Shown in pieces: positions 9,317 to 17,873 of a DNA stretch of 64,000 bases; the first letter of the stretch is position 1, and every line of letters begins with the position of its first letter. Source of the stretch: Microlunatus phosphovorus NM-1. Its GTDB lineage: Bacteria > Actinomycetota > Actinomycetes > Propionibacteriales > Propionibacteriaceae. Below the pieces are notes generated by a model, which was given only the letters and a program-made list of their open reading frames with translations, did no database searches and was not told where the DNA came from. Both the position numbers and the translations under genes were made by a program. The stretch is taken from contig NC_015635.1 in assembly GCF_000270245.1 (NCBI RefSeq), forward strand, positions 4,960,001 through 5,024,000. Direction: 5' to 3'.

Positions 9317-10399
9317 CTAAGCCCAGAGTGCTGCGGTCCCGGCCATCAGGCAGAGCGGCACGAGGAGCAGCCCGAGCAGCGCAAAACGCGCCCAGGACAG
9401 GTTCAGCCCGGCGGCGCGGCAGCGAGCTGCCCACAGCAGGGTCGCCAGGCTCGCCCACGGTGTGATCAGCGGTCCGGCGTTGACCCCGATCAGTAAGGCA
9501 GCGATCCGCTCCGGCGCGTCCACGGCCGTCGGCTCCAACATCAAGTAGGCGGGCAGGTTGTTGACCAGATTCGCTCCCACCGCGGAGATCCCGGCGAGCC
9601 GCACCAGGTCTGTCCAGGTCGTCCCCTGGCCTACCAGGCTCATCAGCCAGGTGCCGAGCCCGTTGGCATGCGCGATCTCGACGATCACGAACAGCACGCT
9701 CACACCCGACACCAGCTGCCAGGGCACCAGTCGCCAACCCACCAGTCGCGGTCGCCGCAGCAGGCAGGCGACGACCAGCACCAGCGCACCGATCACAGCG
9801 GCCACGGCCACGTTCACACCAAGGGAGAAGGCCAGCCCAAGGCCGGCGCACACCATTCCCGCAATGATCAGCAGCACCCGGTCCTCGGACGGGAACGAGG
9901 TGGGCACTTGATAGCGCCCCCGCAGCCGCGCCCGGAACACGAGCGCGAGCACCGCCACCGTCACGGCCCAGATCGCCAGCGCCGGTGCCCACATCGTCGC
10001 CGTGAAGGACACGCCCCCTGCGCGGAACCGGCCGGCAGCCAGCAAGTTGGTCAGGTTGGATACCGGCAGGATCAGCGAGGCGGTATTGGCCAGCCACACT
10101 GCCGTGAAGGCAAAGAGCTCTTCGCTGAGCGCCAGCCGTCGAGCGAGCACGAGCACCACCGGGGTGAGCAGCACGGCGGTGGTGTCCAGCGAGAGCACAG
10201 CCGTTGCCACACTGGCCAGCAGCACGATCAGGAGCCACAGTCCCAGCACCGAGCCGCGGCCCAGCACGGCCGCCCATCGGGCGACCAGCACGAACAGTCC
10301 GATCGCGTCGGACAGTTCGGCCACCACGGTGATCGCCACCACGAAGAGCAAGATCGGTCCGACCCGCAGACCGAGCTCGGCGAAGTCCACCGGGTGCAC
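9317..10399 (-). CDS. ArsB/NhaD-like anion permease
   Basis: Integral membrane protein (360 aa) with about ten hydrophobic segments. The two half-repeats carry the patterns ASVATAVLSLDTTAVLLTPV and ISAVGANLVNNLPAYL, typical of the ion-transporter superfamily that includes arsenite pump ArsB and citrate/sodium carriers. At 360 residues it is shorter than ArsB (~430). No arsR, arsC or other arsenic gene is nearby, so the substrate is not settled. ATG at 10399 is taken as the start. A large hairpin repeat and tandem repeats lie upstream, and a direct repeat flanks the gene. Confidence 0.7.
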   Translation of the reverse strand: MHPVDFAELGLRVGPILLFVVAITVVAELSDAIGLFVLVARWAAVLGRGSVLGLWLLIVLLASVATAVLSLDTTAVLLTPVVLVLARRLALSEELFAFTAVWLANTASLILPVSNLTNLLAAGRFRAGGVSFTATMWAPALAIWAVTVAVLALVFRARLRGRYQVPTSFPSEDRVLLIIAGMVCAGLGLAFSLGVNVAVAAVIGALVLVVACLLRRPRLVGWRLVPWQLVSGVSVLFVIVEIAHANGLGTWLMSLVGQGTTWTDLVRLAGISAVGANLVNNLPAYLMLEPTAVDAPERIAALLIGVNAGPLITPWASLATLLWAARCRAAGLNLSWARFALLGLLLVPLCLMAGTAALWA

Positions 10400-10475
10400 C
10401 CATCGACGTTAGTCCCGGATTTTGGTTCTCGGCACCAGAAGTCGCCACTCGACTCCGTCGCGGCCGCAAATCGCC

Positions 10476-10536
10476 ATCGAAAGGTGCGCAGATGCTGTTT
10501 CGCCGGAGATGAAACAGCATCCACGCACCTTTCGAT
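10476..10536. repeat. Long hairpin, family C (copy 1)
   Basis: Outer arms ATCGAAAGGTGCG (10476-10488) and its complement (10524-10536), then a 2x2 internal mismatch, then inner arms GATGCTGTTTC (10491-10501) and GAAACAGCATC (10511-10521) around a 9-base loop. The outer arm with its GAAAGGTGCG core recurs at 48892-48948 with a different inner stem. Confidence 0.75.
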
Positions 10537-10565
10537 CACCTCAGCTACGGAGGTCCACGCACGAT

Positions 10566-10680
10566 CCGCGGTCAGGTGTGGCCCCGCAGCGCGAAACGTA
10601 CATACATCCCACCTGGCCCGAGGTCAGGTGTGGCCCGCGGCGGTACATACGTCCCACCTGGCCCGCGGTCAGCTGCGGCC
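10566..10680. repeat. Degenerate tandem repeat, 52-bp type
   Basis: Unit 1 (10566-10617) is 52 bp; unit 2 (10618-10662) is the same sequence with a 7-bp deletion; a partial third follows. Each contains CCGNGGTCAG and a CGTACATAC or GTACATAC element. The unit length and the segment TGGCCCCGCAGCGC are shared with the 52-bp tandem array at 25950-26230, which suggests one repeat family. No gene is supported between 10400 and 10700. Confidence 0.65.
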
Positions 10681-10683
10681 CGG

Positions 10684-10711
10684 CGATGTCGGGGACTTCG
10701 TCATCCATGAG
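10684..10711. repeat. Short direct repeat, copy 2
   Basis: Counterpart of 9261-9288 (shared core GGGGAYTTCRTCATCC). It overlaps the last codons of the lipoprotein gene. Confidence 0.5.
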
Positions 10712-11993
10712 TCGCCAACCGGTCGACGCGGCGCTGATAAGCCGAGACCTGGCCGGACTCCGGGACCGGGGTCGGCCAGTCAACGCTGGACCAGCCGGGT
10801 TGCGGTTGCCCCGAGTCGTAGCGCCAGGTCCGCTTCGTGACCTGCGTTGCCGGACCGACCCGGGTCGCCCCGTCCGGCGCCGGCGTGACGGACAACCGGA
10901 TCAAGTTCGCCACGCCGGGCAACGCGATGTCCACCTGGTCGGTGCCCCGCGGCAGCGGCGGGTAGACGCTGACCAGCTGCGCCGCACTCCCTGCCTCCCG
11001 CAATCCGATCGCCCAGAAGTCGAGATTGGTGCACAGACATTCAAGGATTGGCTGACCGTCGATCTCCCCGGTCATCCAGCGAACGCCCGTCGGCTGTCGC
11101 CCGGCGGCGGCCAGGGTCGGCCCGCTGGCCGCGTTCGTGCTGATCTCCTTCCCATCGGAGCGAGCAGGAGCGACCAGCGGTGGACCGAGCGGCCGGGCGA
11201 GGAAGGCTCGCTGGGGGCTCATCGACCGCAAGGTCCACCGGACCGTGGTCGAGGTGGTGCTGGCCAGCACCAGGTCCACTCGCAGGGTGGCGGTCCGTCG
11301 GCTCGCTTCGTCCTCGGCGGTCTGGAAGAACTGTGGCGCCACCAGCGGCCGGATCGGCTCCGCTGGTCGGCTCAGCTCGGCGGGGTAGGTAGCCGTCGGC
11401 ACCTGACCAGCCGCGCTGACCAGGACGTGACTGAAGGGTGGCAAGGTCGCCGCGATCACATCGACGCTTCGGGTCCGAGCCGGCAGCGGCGGAAAGGCCA
11501 CCTGCAGGAGCCGGGTCTCACCGAGCCGGAGCATCCTCGAGACTGCCCAGAGCGGCGTACACAGACAGTGACGGGCTCGCTGTGCCTTGGAGACGAGCGG
11601 CCGATACACCCGCTGGGTCCCCGGATCGAGCAGCACGATGCCGATACCGCCGTCATCGACCCGGTCCAGACCGAGATCGAGGCCGGTCGGCAGTTCATCG
11701 CCCTGCTGTCGGCCTGGCGCGCTCAGCGGAGTGATCGACCAATCGAGCACGGTCACGTCGGCCGCCCGCCTAACCGCGTGGACGGCGAACCGGATCGTCA
11801 CCTGCTGACCTTCCGCGCTGGTCCAGGTGGTCTCGCCTGCCACCGGCAGACTCGGATTGGCCCTTTCCGGCGCAGGCGGGCTGGGCGACTCGGCGCGCAC
11901 GTGCTTGCCGAACAGCCCCGGCTCGCTGCCGGACCAGGTGCAGCCGGTCAGGACGAGCAGGGCAAGAGCGAGCATGAGCGCCACGGTGCGCAC
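10701..11993 (-). CDS. Lipoprotein of unknown function with duplicated domain
   Basis: A 430-aa predicted lipoprotein: hydrophobic leader ending in the lipobox LVLTGC, then a Ser/Pro-rich linker. Two halves look homologous. One has RHCLCTPLWAV followed by VAFPPLPARTRSVDVIAATL; the other has LECLCTNLDFWAI followed by VSVYPPLPRGTDQVDIALPG. The CLCT motif and the PPLP...VD spacing are kept in both, so the protein probably arose by internal duplication. The start is GTG 11993; ATG 11975 would leave a very short leader. I do not recognise the family. It stands alone, divergent from the NAD operon. Confidence 0.65.
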   Translation of the reverse strand: MRTVALMLALALLVLTGCTWSGSEPGLFGKHVRAESPSPPAPERANPSLPVAGETTWTSAEGQQVTIRFAVHAVRRAADVTVLDWSITPLSAPGRQQGDELPTGLDLGLDRVDDGGIGIVLLDPGTQRVYRPLVSKAQRARHCLCTPLWAVSRMLRLGETRLLQVAFPPLPARTRSVDVIAATLPPFSHVLVSAAGQVPTATYPAELSRPAEPIRPLVAPQFFQTAEDEASRRTATLRVDLVLASTTSTTVRWTLRSMSPQRAFLARPLGPPLVAPARSDGKEISTNAASGPTLAAAGRQPTGVRWMTGEIDGQPILECLCTNLDFWAIGLREAGSAAQLVSVYPPLPRGTDQVDIALPGVANLIRLSVTPAPDGATRVGPATQVTKRTWRYDSGQPQPGWSSVDWPTPVPESGQVSAYQRRVDRLATHG

Positions 11994-12101
11994 AAGGTCG
12001 ATGGTAGGCCGGAGCCGCCAGGCTGGGGGCCGTTGAGTGCAGGCCGATGGGCGGGTGCCATTGGCCTTGCCGACAGGTGGCCCGGATCACGAGGCTAAAA
12101 G

Positions 12102-12131
12102 TTGACCTGACCATAAGTCGCGGCGTAATCT
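12102..12131 (+). promoter_or_regulatory. Promoter of the nrtR-nadABC operon
   Basis: A -35 TTGACC (12102-12107) and -10 TAATCT (12126-12131) separated by 18 bases. Transcription would begin near 12138. The ribosome site AAAAGG (12164-12169) serves ATG 12178. This is the only good promoter seen before the NAD genes. Confidence 0.65.
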
Positions 12132-12155
12132 CGTGATCACCACGACTTATAGTCA
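12108..12155 (+). promoter_or_regulatory. Candidate paired NrtR operators
   Basis: Two 11-bp palindromes: GACCATAAGTC (12109-12119) between the -35 and -10 boxes, and GACTTATAGTC (12144-12154) just past the predicted transcription start. Their centres are 35 bp apart and together they form an imperfect 13-bp inverted repeat (one mismatch). Position suggests autorepression by the NrtR encoded next. Seen: the palindromes. Inferred: the binding protein. Confidence 0.6.
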
Positions 12156-12177
12156 TATCTACCAAAAGGTCCGGGTC

Positions 12178-12846
12178 ATGAAGGAACAGGGCATCGAGCT
12201 CGCCGTCTCGACGGTGATCTTTGCTCTGCGCCCTCACCCCCGGAGCGGCGAGACCGCGCTCTGGCTGCCGCTGGTGCGCCGGATCCGGGAGCCGCACGTC
12301 GGGCGCTGGGCGTTGCCCGGCGGACCGCTGCAATGCGACGAGGAGCTGTCGGCGAGCGCCCGTCACACCCTGGAGCGGACGACCGGACTCACCTCGAACT
12401 ACCTCGAGCAGCTCTACTCCTTCGGTGCGCCGGATCGCTCCCCGCAGCGAGTCGTCTCGATCGTCTACTGGGCGCTGGTCCGAGCCGACGAGGCGGCCCG
12501 GGCCATCGACGGCGAGAACGTCGAGTGGTTCCTGGCCGACGAGGTCCCTGAGCTCGCCTTCGACCACAACACGATCGTGACCTATGCCCTCAACCGGCTG
12601 CGCGGCAAGATCACCTACTCACCGATCGCCCGGTTCTTCCTCAGCCCTGAGTTCACCCTCGCCGAGCTCCGCGCGGTGCACGAAGCCGTGCTGCGCAAGA
12701 AGATCGACCCCGCCAACTTCCGCCGCCAGGCTCTGGCAACCAAGACCCTCGTCCCGACCGGCACGGTCCTGACCGGCACCAGCCACCGACCCCCCGCCCT
12801 CTATCGCTTCCAGGTCAATCCCACTCCCGAGAGGCTCCGTCCATGA
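12178..12846 (+). CDS. nrtR: NrtR-type Nudix transcriptional repressor of NAD synthesis
   Basis: A 222-aa protein with an N-terminal Nudix-like domain (GRWALPGGPLQCDEELSASA, with a degenerate Nudix box lacking the usual REXXEE) and a C-terminal winged helix (FTLAELRAVHEAVLRKKIDP then NFRRQ). This two-domain layout is NrtR, which binds ADP-ribose or related NAD metabolites and represses NAD genes. It leads the operon whose next genes are nadA, nadB and nadC, which fixes the pathway. GTG 12133 in frame would place the start inside the operator, so ATG 12178 with AAAAGG upstream is chosen. Its stop overlaps the nadA start (ATGA). Confidence 0.88.
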   Translation: MKEQGIELAVSTVIFALRPHPRSGETALWLPLVRRIREPHVGRWALPGGPLQCDEELSASARHTLERTTGLTSNYLEQLYSFGAPDRSPQRVVSIVYWALVRADEAARAIDGENVEWFLADEVPELAFDHNTIVTYALNRLRGKITYSPIARFFLSPEFTLAELRAVHEAVLRKKIDPANFRRQALATKTLVPTGTVLTGTSHRPPALYRFQVNPTPERLRP

Positions 12847-14126
12847 CCCAGACACTCGACAGTCGCGCGCTGCTCTCCGTCAATGATGTGATCACTGCTG
12901 CGCCGAGCTCCAGCTGTGATGCCGAGCTGGCGCGGGGACCGTGGGACTTCGACCTGGCGCCCGGCTATGGGCCGGGCGCCTCCGAGTTCGACGTCATCCC
13001 GACCCCGGTGACCCGGCCCGGCCAGCTACCGACGGCGTACCAGCGGATGAGCGACGACGAGCTGCACGCCCGGATCCGTGCCGCCAAGGAGAAGCTGGGC
13101 AGCGATCTGGTGATCCTGGGTCACTTCTACCAGCGCGACGAGGTGGTGCAGTATGCCGACTTCGTCGGCGACTCCTTCCAGCTGGCCAACGCCGCGCTGA
13201 CCCGGCCGGAAGCCAGCACCATCGTGTTCTGCGGGGTGCACTTCATGGCCGAGACCGCCGACATCCTGGCACGCCCCGAGCAGCACGTGATCCTGCCGAA
13301 TCTGGCTGCCGGCTGCTCGATGGCCGACATGGCCGACGAGGACTCGGTGGAGACCGCCTGGGAAGAGCTGATGGAGGTGTACGCCGACGAAGCCGACGCC
13401 GATGGGCTCGCCTCGGTCATCCCGGTCACCTACATGAACTCCTCGGCTGCACTGAAGGCCTTCTGCGGCCGGAATGGCGGCATCGTCTGCACGTCGTCGA
13501 ATGCCGCAACCGTGCTGGAGTGGGCCTTCGCCCGGGGTCGCCGGGTGCTGTTCTTCCCCGATCAGCACCTGGGCCGCAACACCGCCAAGGCGATGGGCGT
13601 ACCGCTGGAGCAGATGCCGATGTGGAATCCCCGCAAGCCGCTGGGTGGCAACACCGAGGCCGATCTGATCGACGCGAAGGTGATCTTGTGGCACGGGTTC
13701 TGCTCGGTGCACAAGCGATTCACGGTGGCGCAGATCGATCAGGCTCGGGCGCAGTATCCGGGCTGCAAGGTGATCGTGCACCCGGAGTCCCCGATGCCGG
13801 TGGTGGACGCCGCCGATGCCTCGGGCTCCACGGATGCGATCCGCAAGTTCGTCGCCGCCGCCAGTCCGGGCGACGTGATCGCCATCGGCACCGAGATCAA
13901 CCTGGTCAACCGGCTCGCCGCCGAGAACCCGGACAAGACGATCTTCTGCCTCGATCCGGTGATCTGCCCCTGCTCGACCATGTATCGGATCCACCCCGGC
14001 TACCTCGCCTGGACCCTGGACGGCCTGGTCGAAGGCGAGATCCGCAACGAGATCGTGGTCGCCGACGAGGTGGCCCGCGACGCCAAGGTAGCGCTGGAGC
14101 GGATGCTCGCAGCGCTCCCTCGCTAA
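12843..14126 (+). CDS. nadA: Quinolinate synthase
   Basis: [4Fe-4S] enzyme (427 aa) condensing iminoaspartate with dihydroxyacetone phosphate to quinolinate. Recognisable segments: ILGHFYQRDEVVQYADFVGD, VFCGVHFMAETADIL (first cluster Cys), GGIVCTSSNAA (second) and DPVICPCSTMYRI (third). The ~70-residue N-terminal extension is usual for the long actinobacterial form. The start ATG overlaps the nrtR stop. The downstream cysteine desulfurase probably supplies sulfur for its cluster. Confidence 0.96.
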   Translation: MTQTLDSRALLSVNDVITAAPSSSCDAELARGPWDFDLAPGYGPGASEFDVIPTPVTRPGQLPTAYQRMSDDELHARIRAAKEKLGSDLVILGHFYQRDEVVQYADFVGDSFQLANAALTRPEASTIVFCGVHFMAETADILARPEQHVILPNLAAGCSMADMADEDSVETAWEELMEVYADEADADGLASVIPVTYMNSSAALKAFCGRNGGIVCTSSNAATVLEWAFARGRRVLFFPDQHLGRNTAKAMGVPLEQMPMWNPRKPLGGNTEADLIDAKVILWHGFCSVHKRFTVAQIDQARAQYPGCKVIVHPESPMPVVDAADASGSTDAIRKFVAAASPGDVIAIGTEINLVNRLAAENPDKTIFCLDPVICPCSTMYRIHPGYLAWTLDGLVEGEIRNEIVVADEVARDAKVALERMLAALPR

Positions 14127-14147
14127 CCCGGTGACTAGGAGACACTC

Positions 14148-15743
14148 ATGCGTGTAAGCATCATCGGCTCCGGTGTGGCCGGGCTCACGGCTGCTCTCGA
14201 TCTTGCTCGGGAGCACGACGTGGTCGTGGTCACCAAGGCGGACGCCGAAGAGAGCAACACCCGCTATGCCCAAGGTGGCGTCGCGGTCGTCGTCGCTCCC
14301 CCGGACTCCCCGGCCAGCCACGTCGCCGACACTCTGGTCGCCGGTGCCGGACTGAGCGATCAGACCGCCGCGTCGGTGCTGTGCGAAGGCGGTCCAGCCG
14401 CCGTCGGCGAGCTCATCGAGCGTGGCGTGGGCTTCGATCGTCGCCGCGACGGCAGCCTGGCTCTCGGGCTGGAAGCTGCACACGAGCACCCGCGGATCTT
14501 GCATGTCGATGGCGATGCCACCGGGGCGGCGATCTCGGCGGCGCTGCTGGACCGGGTGGCCGAGGCCGGCATTCCCCTACTGACGAATACGACCGTGGTC
14601 GACATCGAGGTGGTCGCCGGGCGGGCTGTGGGCGTACGTCTGCTGGACGGCACCACACTGGCCGCCGACGCGGTGATCCTGGCCACCGGTGGCGCCGGTC
14701 AGCTCTACCGCTACACCACCAACCCCGAGGTCGCCACCGGCGATGGGGTCGCGCTGGCCCTGCGTGCCGGTGCAGCGGTGGCGGATCTGGAGTTCTACCA
14801 GTTCCATCCGACGTCGCTCGCGGCGCCGGGCAACTTCTTGATCTCCGAGGCCGTCCGCGGTGAGGGCGCGACCCTGATCGACACCGACGGGCGCCGGTTC
14901 ATGCTCGAGGTCCACCCCGCCGCCGAGCTCGCCCCGCGCGATGTCGTGGCACGCGGCATCGCCGACCAGATGGCACGTCAGCACGGCGTACCGGTGTGTC
15001 TCGATGCCACCCAGTTCGGCGCCGAGTTCCTCGCCCGCCGCTTCCCCACTATCGATGCGAACTGCCGAGCGCGGGGATTCGACTGGGCTCGCGAGCCGAT
15101 CCCGGTGACCCCTGCGGCCCACTACTGGATGGGCGGCGTGCGCACCGACACCTGGGGCCGCACCTCGGTGCCGGGCCTGTACGCCGTCGGCGAGGTCGCC
15201 TGTACCGGTCTGCACGGCGCCAACCGGCTCGCGTCGAACTCGTTGCTGGAGGGCATGGTGTACGGCGGCCGCGTCGCCAACGGGCTGACGGGCCAGCAGG
15301 ACGGTTTCGACCAGACCTGGTCGCAACCCCAGACCGTCGAGCTCGGCGATGCTCCAGAGGCGGAGCCGTACACCCGCAGCGATCTGCAGGCGCTGATGTG
15401 GGAGGCGGTCGGGCTGAGCCGGACGGCGACGGGACTGACCGAAGCGCTGGCCACCTTGCGCAGCTGGCGTACCCCGGATGTCACGGATGCCAAGTCGGCC
15501 GAGGACGCCAACCTGCTGCTGGTGGCTCGCGCAGTCACGGCGAGCGCGCTGCGGCGTACCGAGTCTCGCGGCGGCCACTACCGCGCCGACTTCCCCGCCA
15601 CCGATCCCACCCAGGTCGCGCACTCCGGCCTCATCCTCACCCCCACCCCAACTGGTCTGCTCGATCTTGTCGGCTCTGCTCGGTCTGCAGACCGAGCAAG
15701 GCCGACCAACCCGAGCAGCTCCGGAATGGGAGCAGCACGATGA
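14148..15743 (+). CDS. nadB: L-aspartate oxidase
   Basis: FAD enzyme (531 aa) oxidising L-aspartate to iminoaspartate for NadA. The N-terminal dinucleotide motif GSGVAGLTAA, the RYAQGGVAVV segment and the HGANRLASNSLLEGMVYG substrate loop identify it within the fumarate reductase/aspartate oxidase family. ATG 14148 follows an AGGAGAC site. The last ~28 codons (from 15657) are made of the family A palindrome, so the natural C-terminus probably ended before it. The TGA overlaps the nadC ATG (ATGA at 15740-15743). Confidence 0.95.
   Translation: MRVSIIGSGVAGLTAALDLAREHDVVVVTKADAEESNTRYAQGGVAVVVAPPDSPASHVADTLVAGAGLSDQTAASVLCEGGPAAVGELIERGVGFDRRRDGSLALGLEAAHEHPRILHVDGDATGAAISAALLDRVAEAGIPLLTNTTVVDIEVVAGRAVGVRLLDGTTLAADAVILATGGAGQLYRYTTNPEVATGDGVALALRAGAAVADLEFYQFHPTSLAAPGNFLISEAVRGEGATLIDTDGRRFMLEVHPAAELAPRDVVARGIADQMARQHGVPVCLDATQFGAEFLARRFPTIDANCRARGFDWAREPIPVTPAAHYWMGGVRTDTWGRTSVPGLYAVGEVACTGLHGANRLASNSLLEGMVYGGRVANGLTGQQDGFDQTWSQPQTVELGDAPEAEPYTRSDLQALMWEAVGLSRTATGLTEALATLRSWRTPDVTDAKSAEDANLLLVARAVTASALRRTESRGGHYRADFPATDPTQVAHSGLILTPTPTGLLDLVGSARSADRARPTNPSSSGMGAAR
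15657..15718. repeat. Family A palindrome, copy 1, inside nadB 3' end
   Basis: Left arm CTGCTCGATCTTGTCGGCTC running on to a central CTGCAG, then a complementary arm ending CCGAGCAG, about 28 bases per arm with a few mismatches. Other copies: 17741-17803, 31268-31326, 40331-40391. This copy is translated as the C-terminus of NadB. Confidence 0.8.
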
Positions 15744-16591
15744 GCCTGCAACGCCGACAGATCGAGGCCGTCGTCACGATGGCGCTCGCCGAGGACGCGC
15801 CGTACGGCGATGTCACCAGCCAGACCCTGATCCCGGCGACGACGACGGCGACCGCCGAATTGGTCGCCCGCGAGCCGGGGGTGTTGGCCGGGGCCGAGGT
15901 CTTCGAGGTGGCCATGACCACACTGGACCCGAACGTGAAGGTCACCCTGCTGGCCACAGACGGCGACCACTTCGACGCAGGACAGGTGCTGGCCCGGGTG
16001 GAAGGGCCGGCTCGCGCCGTGCTGCAGGCGGAAAGGGTGGCGCTCAACCTGGTGCAACGAATGTCCGGCATCGCCACGCAGACCGCCCGCTATGTCCAAG
16101 CGGTGGCCGGCACGAAGGCGCGCGTCGTCGACACCCGCAAGACCACCCCTGGTCTGCGGGCGCTGGAGCGGCACGCGGTGCGCTGCGGGGGCGGCCACAA
16201 TCACCGCTATTCGTTGTCCGACGCGGTGATGGCCAAGGACAACCACCTCGCCGTGGTCGGCGACATCGCTGCCGCGGTACGGCGAGCGCGGGCCGAGCTG
16301 CCGCACACCATGCACATCGAGGTGGAGATCGACCGGCTGGACCAGCTGGATACGGTGCTGGCCGCCGGACCGGACACGATCATGCTGGACAACTTCTCCG
16401 TCGACGACCTGGTCGAGGGTGTCCGCCGGATCGACGGAAGGGCCATCGTCGAAGCCTCGGGCGGCATCACCCTGGACGCCATCGGCCCGATTGCCCAGAC
16501 CGGTGTCGACGTGATCAGCGTCGGAGCCTTGACCCACAGCGTCCGCGCGCTCGATCTCGGTCTGGATGTCGTCGTGGACGACCATTCATGA
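15740..16591 (+). CDS. nadC: Nicotinate-nucleotide pyrophosphorylase (carboxylating)
   Basis: Quinolinate phosphoribosyltransferase (283 aa), converting quinolinate and PRPP to nicotinate mononucleotide. Hallmarks: GDVTSQTLIP near the N-terminus, LNLVQRMSGIATQT, VVDTRKTTPGLRALER, the GGGHNHRYSLSDAVMAKDNH active-site stretch and IMLDNFS. Its ATG overlaps the nadB stop. Its own TGA (16589-16591) overlaps an ATG of a tiny reading frame leading to the desulfurase gene. Confidence 0.96.
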   Translation: MSLQRRQIEAVVTMALAEDAPYGDVTSQTLIPATTTATAELVAREPGVLAGAEVFEVAMTTLDPNVKVTLLATDGDHFDAGQVLARVEGPARAVLQAERVALNLVQRMSGIATQTARYVQAVAGTKARVVDTRKTTPGLRALERHAVRCGGGHNHRYSLSDAVMAKDNHLAVVGDIAAAVRRARAELPHTMHIEVEIDRLDQLDTVLAAGPDTIMLDNFSVDDLVEGVRRIDGRAIVEASGGITLDAIGPIAQTGVDVISVGALTHSVRALDLGLDVVVDDHS

Positions 16592-16607
16592 TCACGGTCC
16601 ACTCCGG

Positions 16608-16611
<4 letters not shown>
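16588..16611 (+). other. Overlapping 7-codon minicistron between nadC and desulfurase
   Basis: ATG 16588 overlaps the nadC stop (ATGA) and its TGA (16609-16611) overlaps the next gene's ATG 16608 (ATGA). The peptide would be MITVHSG. There is no Shine-Dalgarno sequence for either start, so re-initiation would be needed. The arrangement repeats the one at narG-narH. Confidence 0.35.
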
Positions 16612-17729
<1,118 letters not shown>

Positions 17730-17740
17730 CGTCCCACATC

Positions 17741-17803
17741 CGCTCGATCTTGTCGGTCTCGCGCTATCTACAGATCGAGCAGATCCAACAAGATCGAGCA
17801 GAT
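17741..17803. repeat. Family A palindrome, copy 2 (degenerate)
   Basis: CGCTCGATCTTGTCGGTCTC at the left and AACAAGATCGAGCA at the right, with an extra CAGATCGAGCAGAT between. It follows the NAD operon and may act as its terminator. Confidence 0.65.
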
Positions 17804-17873
17804 CGCCCGGGACGACTAGCAGAGGACTTTTGGCCTACCTGGCAGCCCAGGGTCGCCAACTACAGTGAATCGC

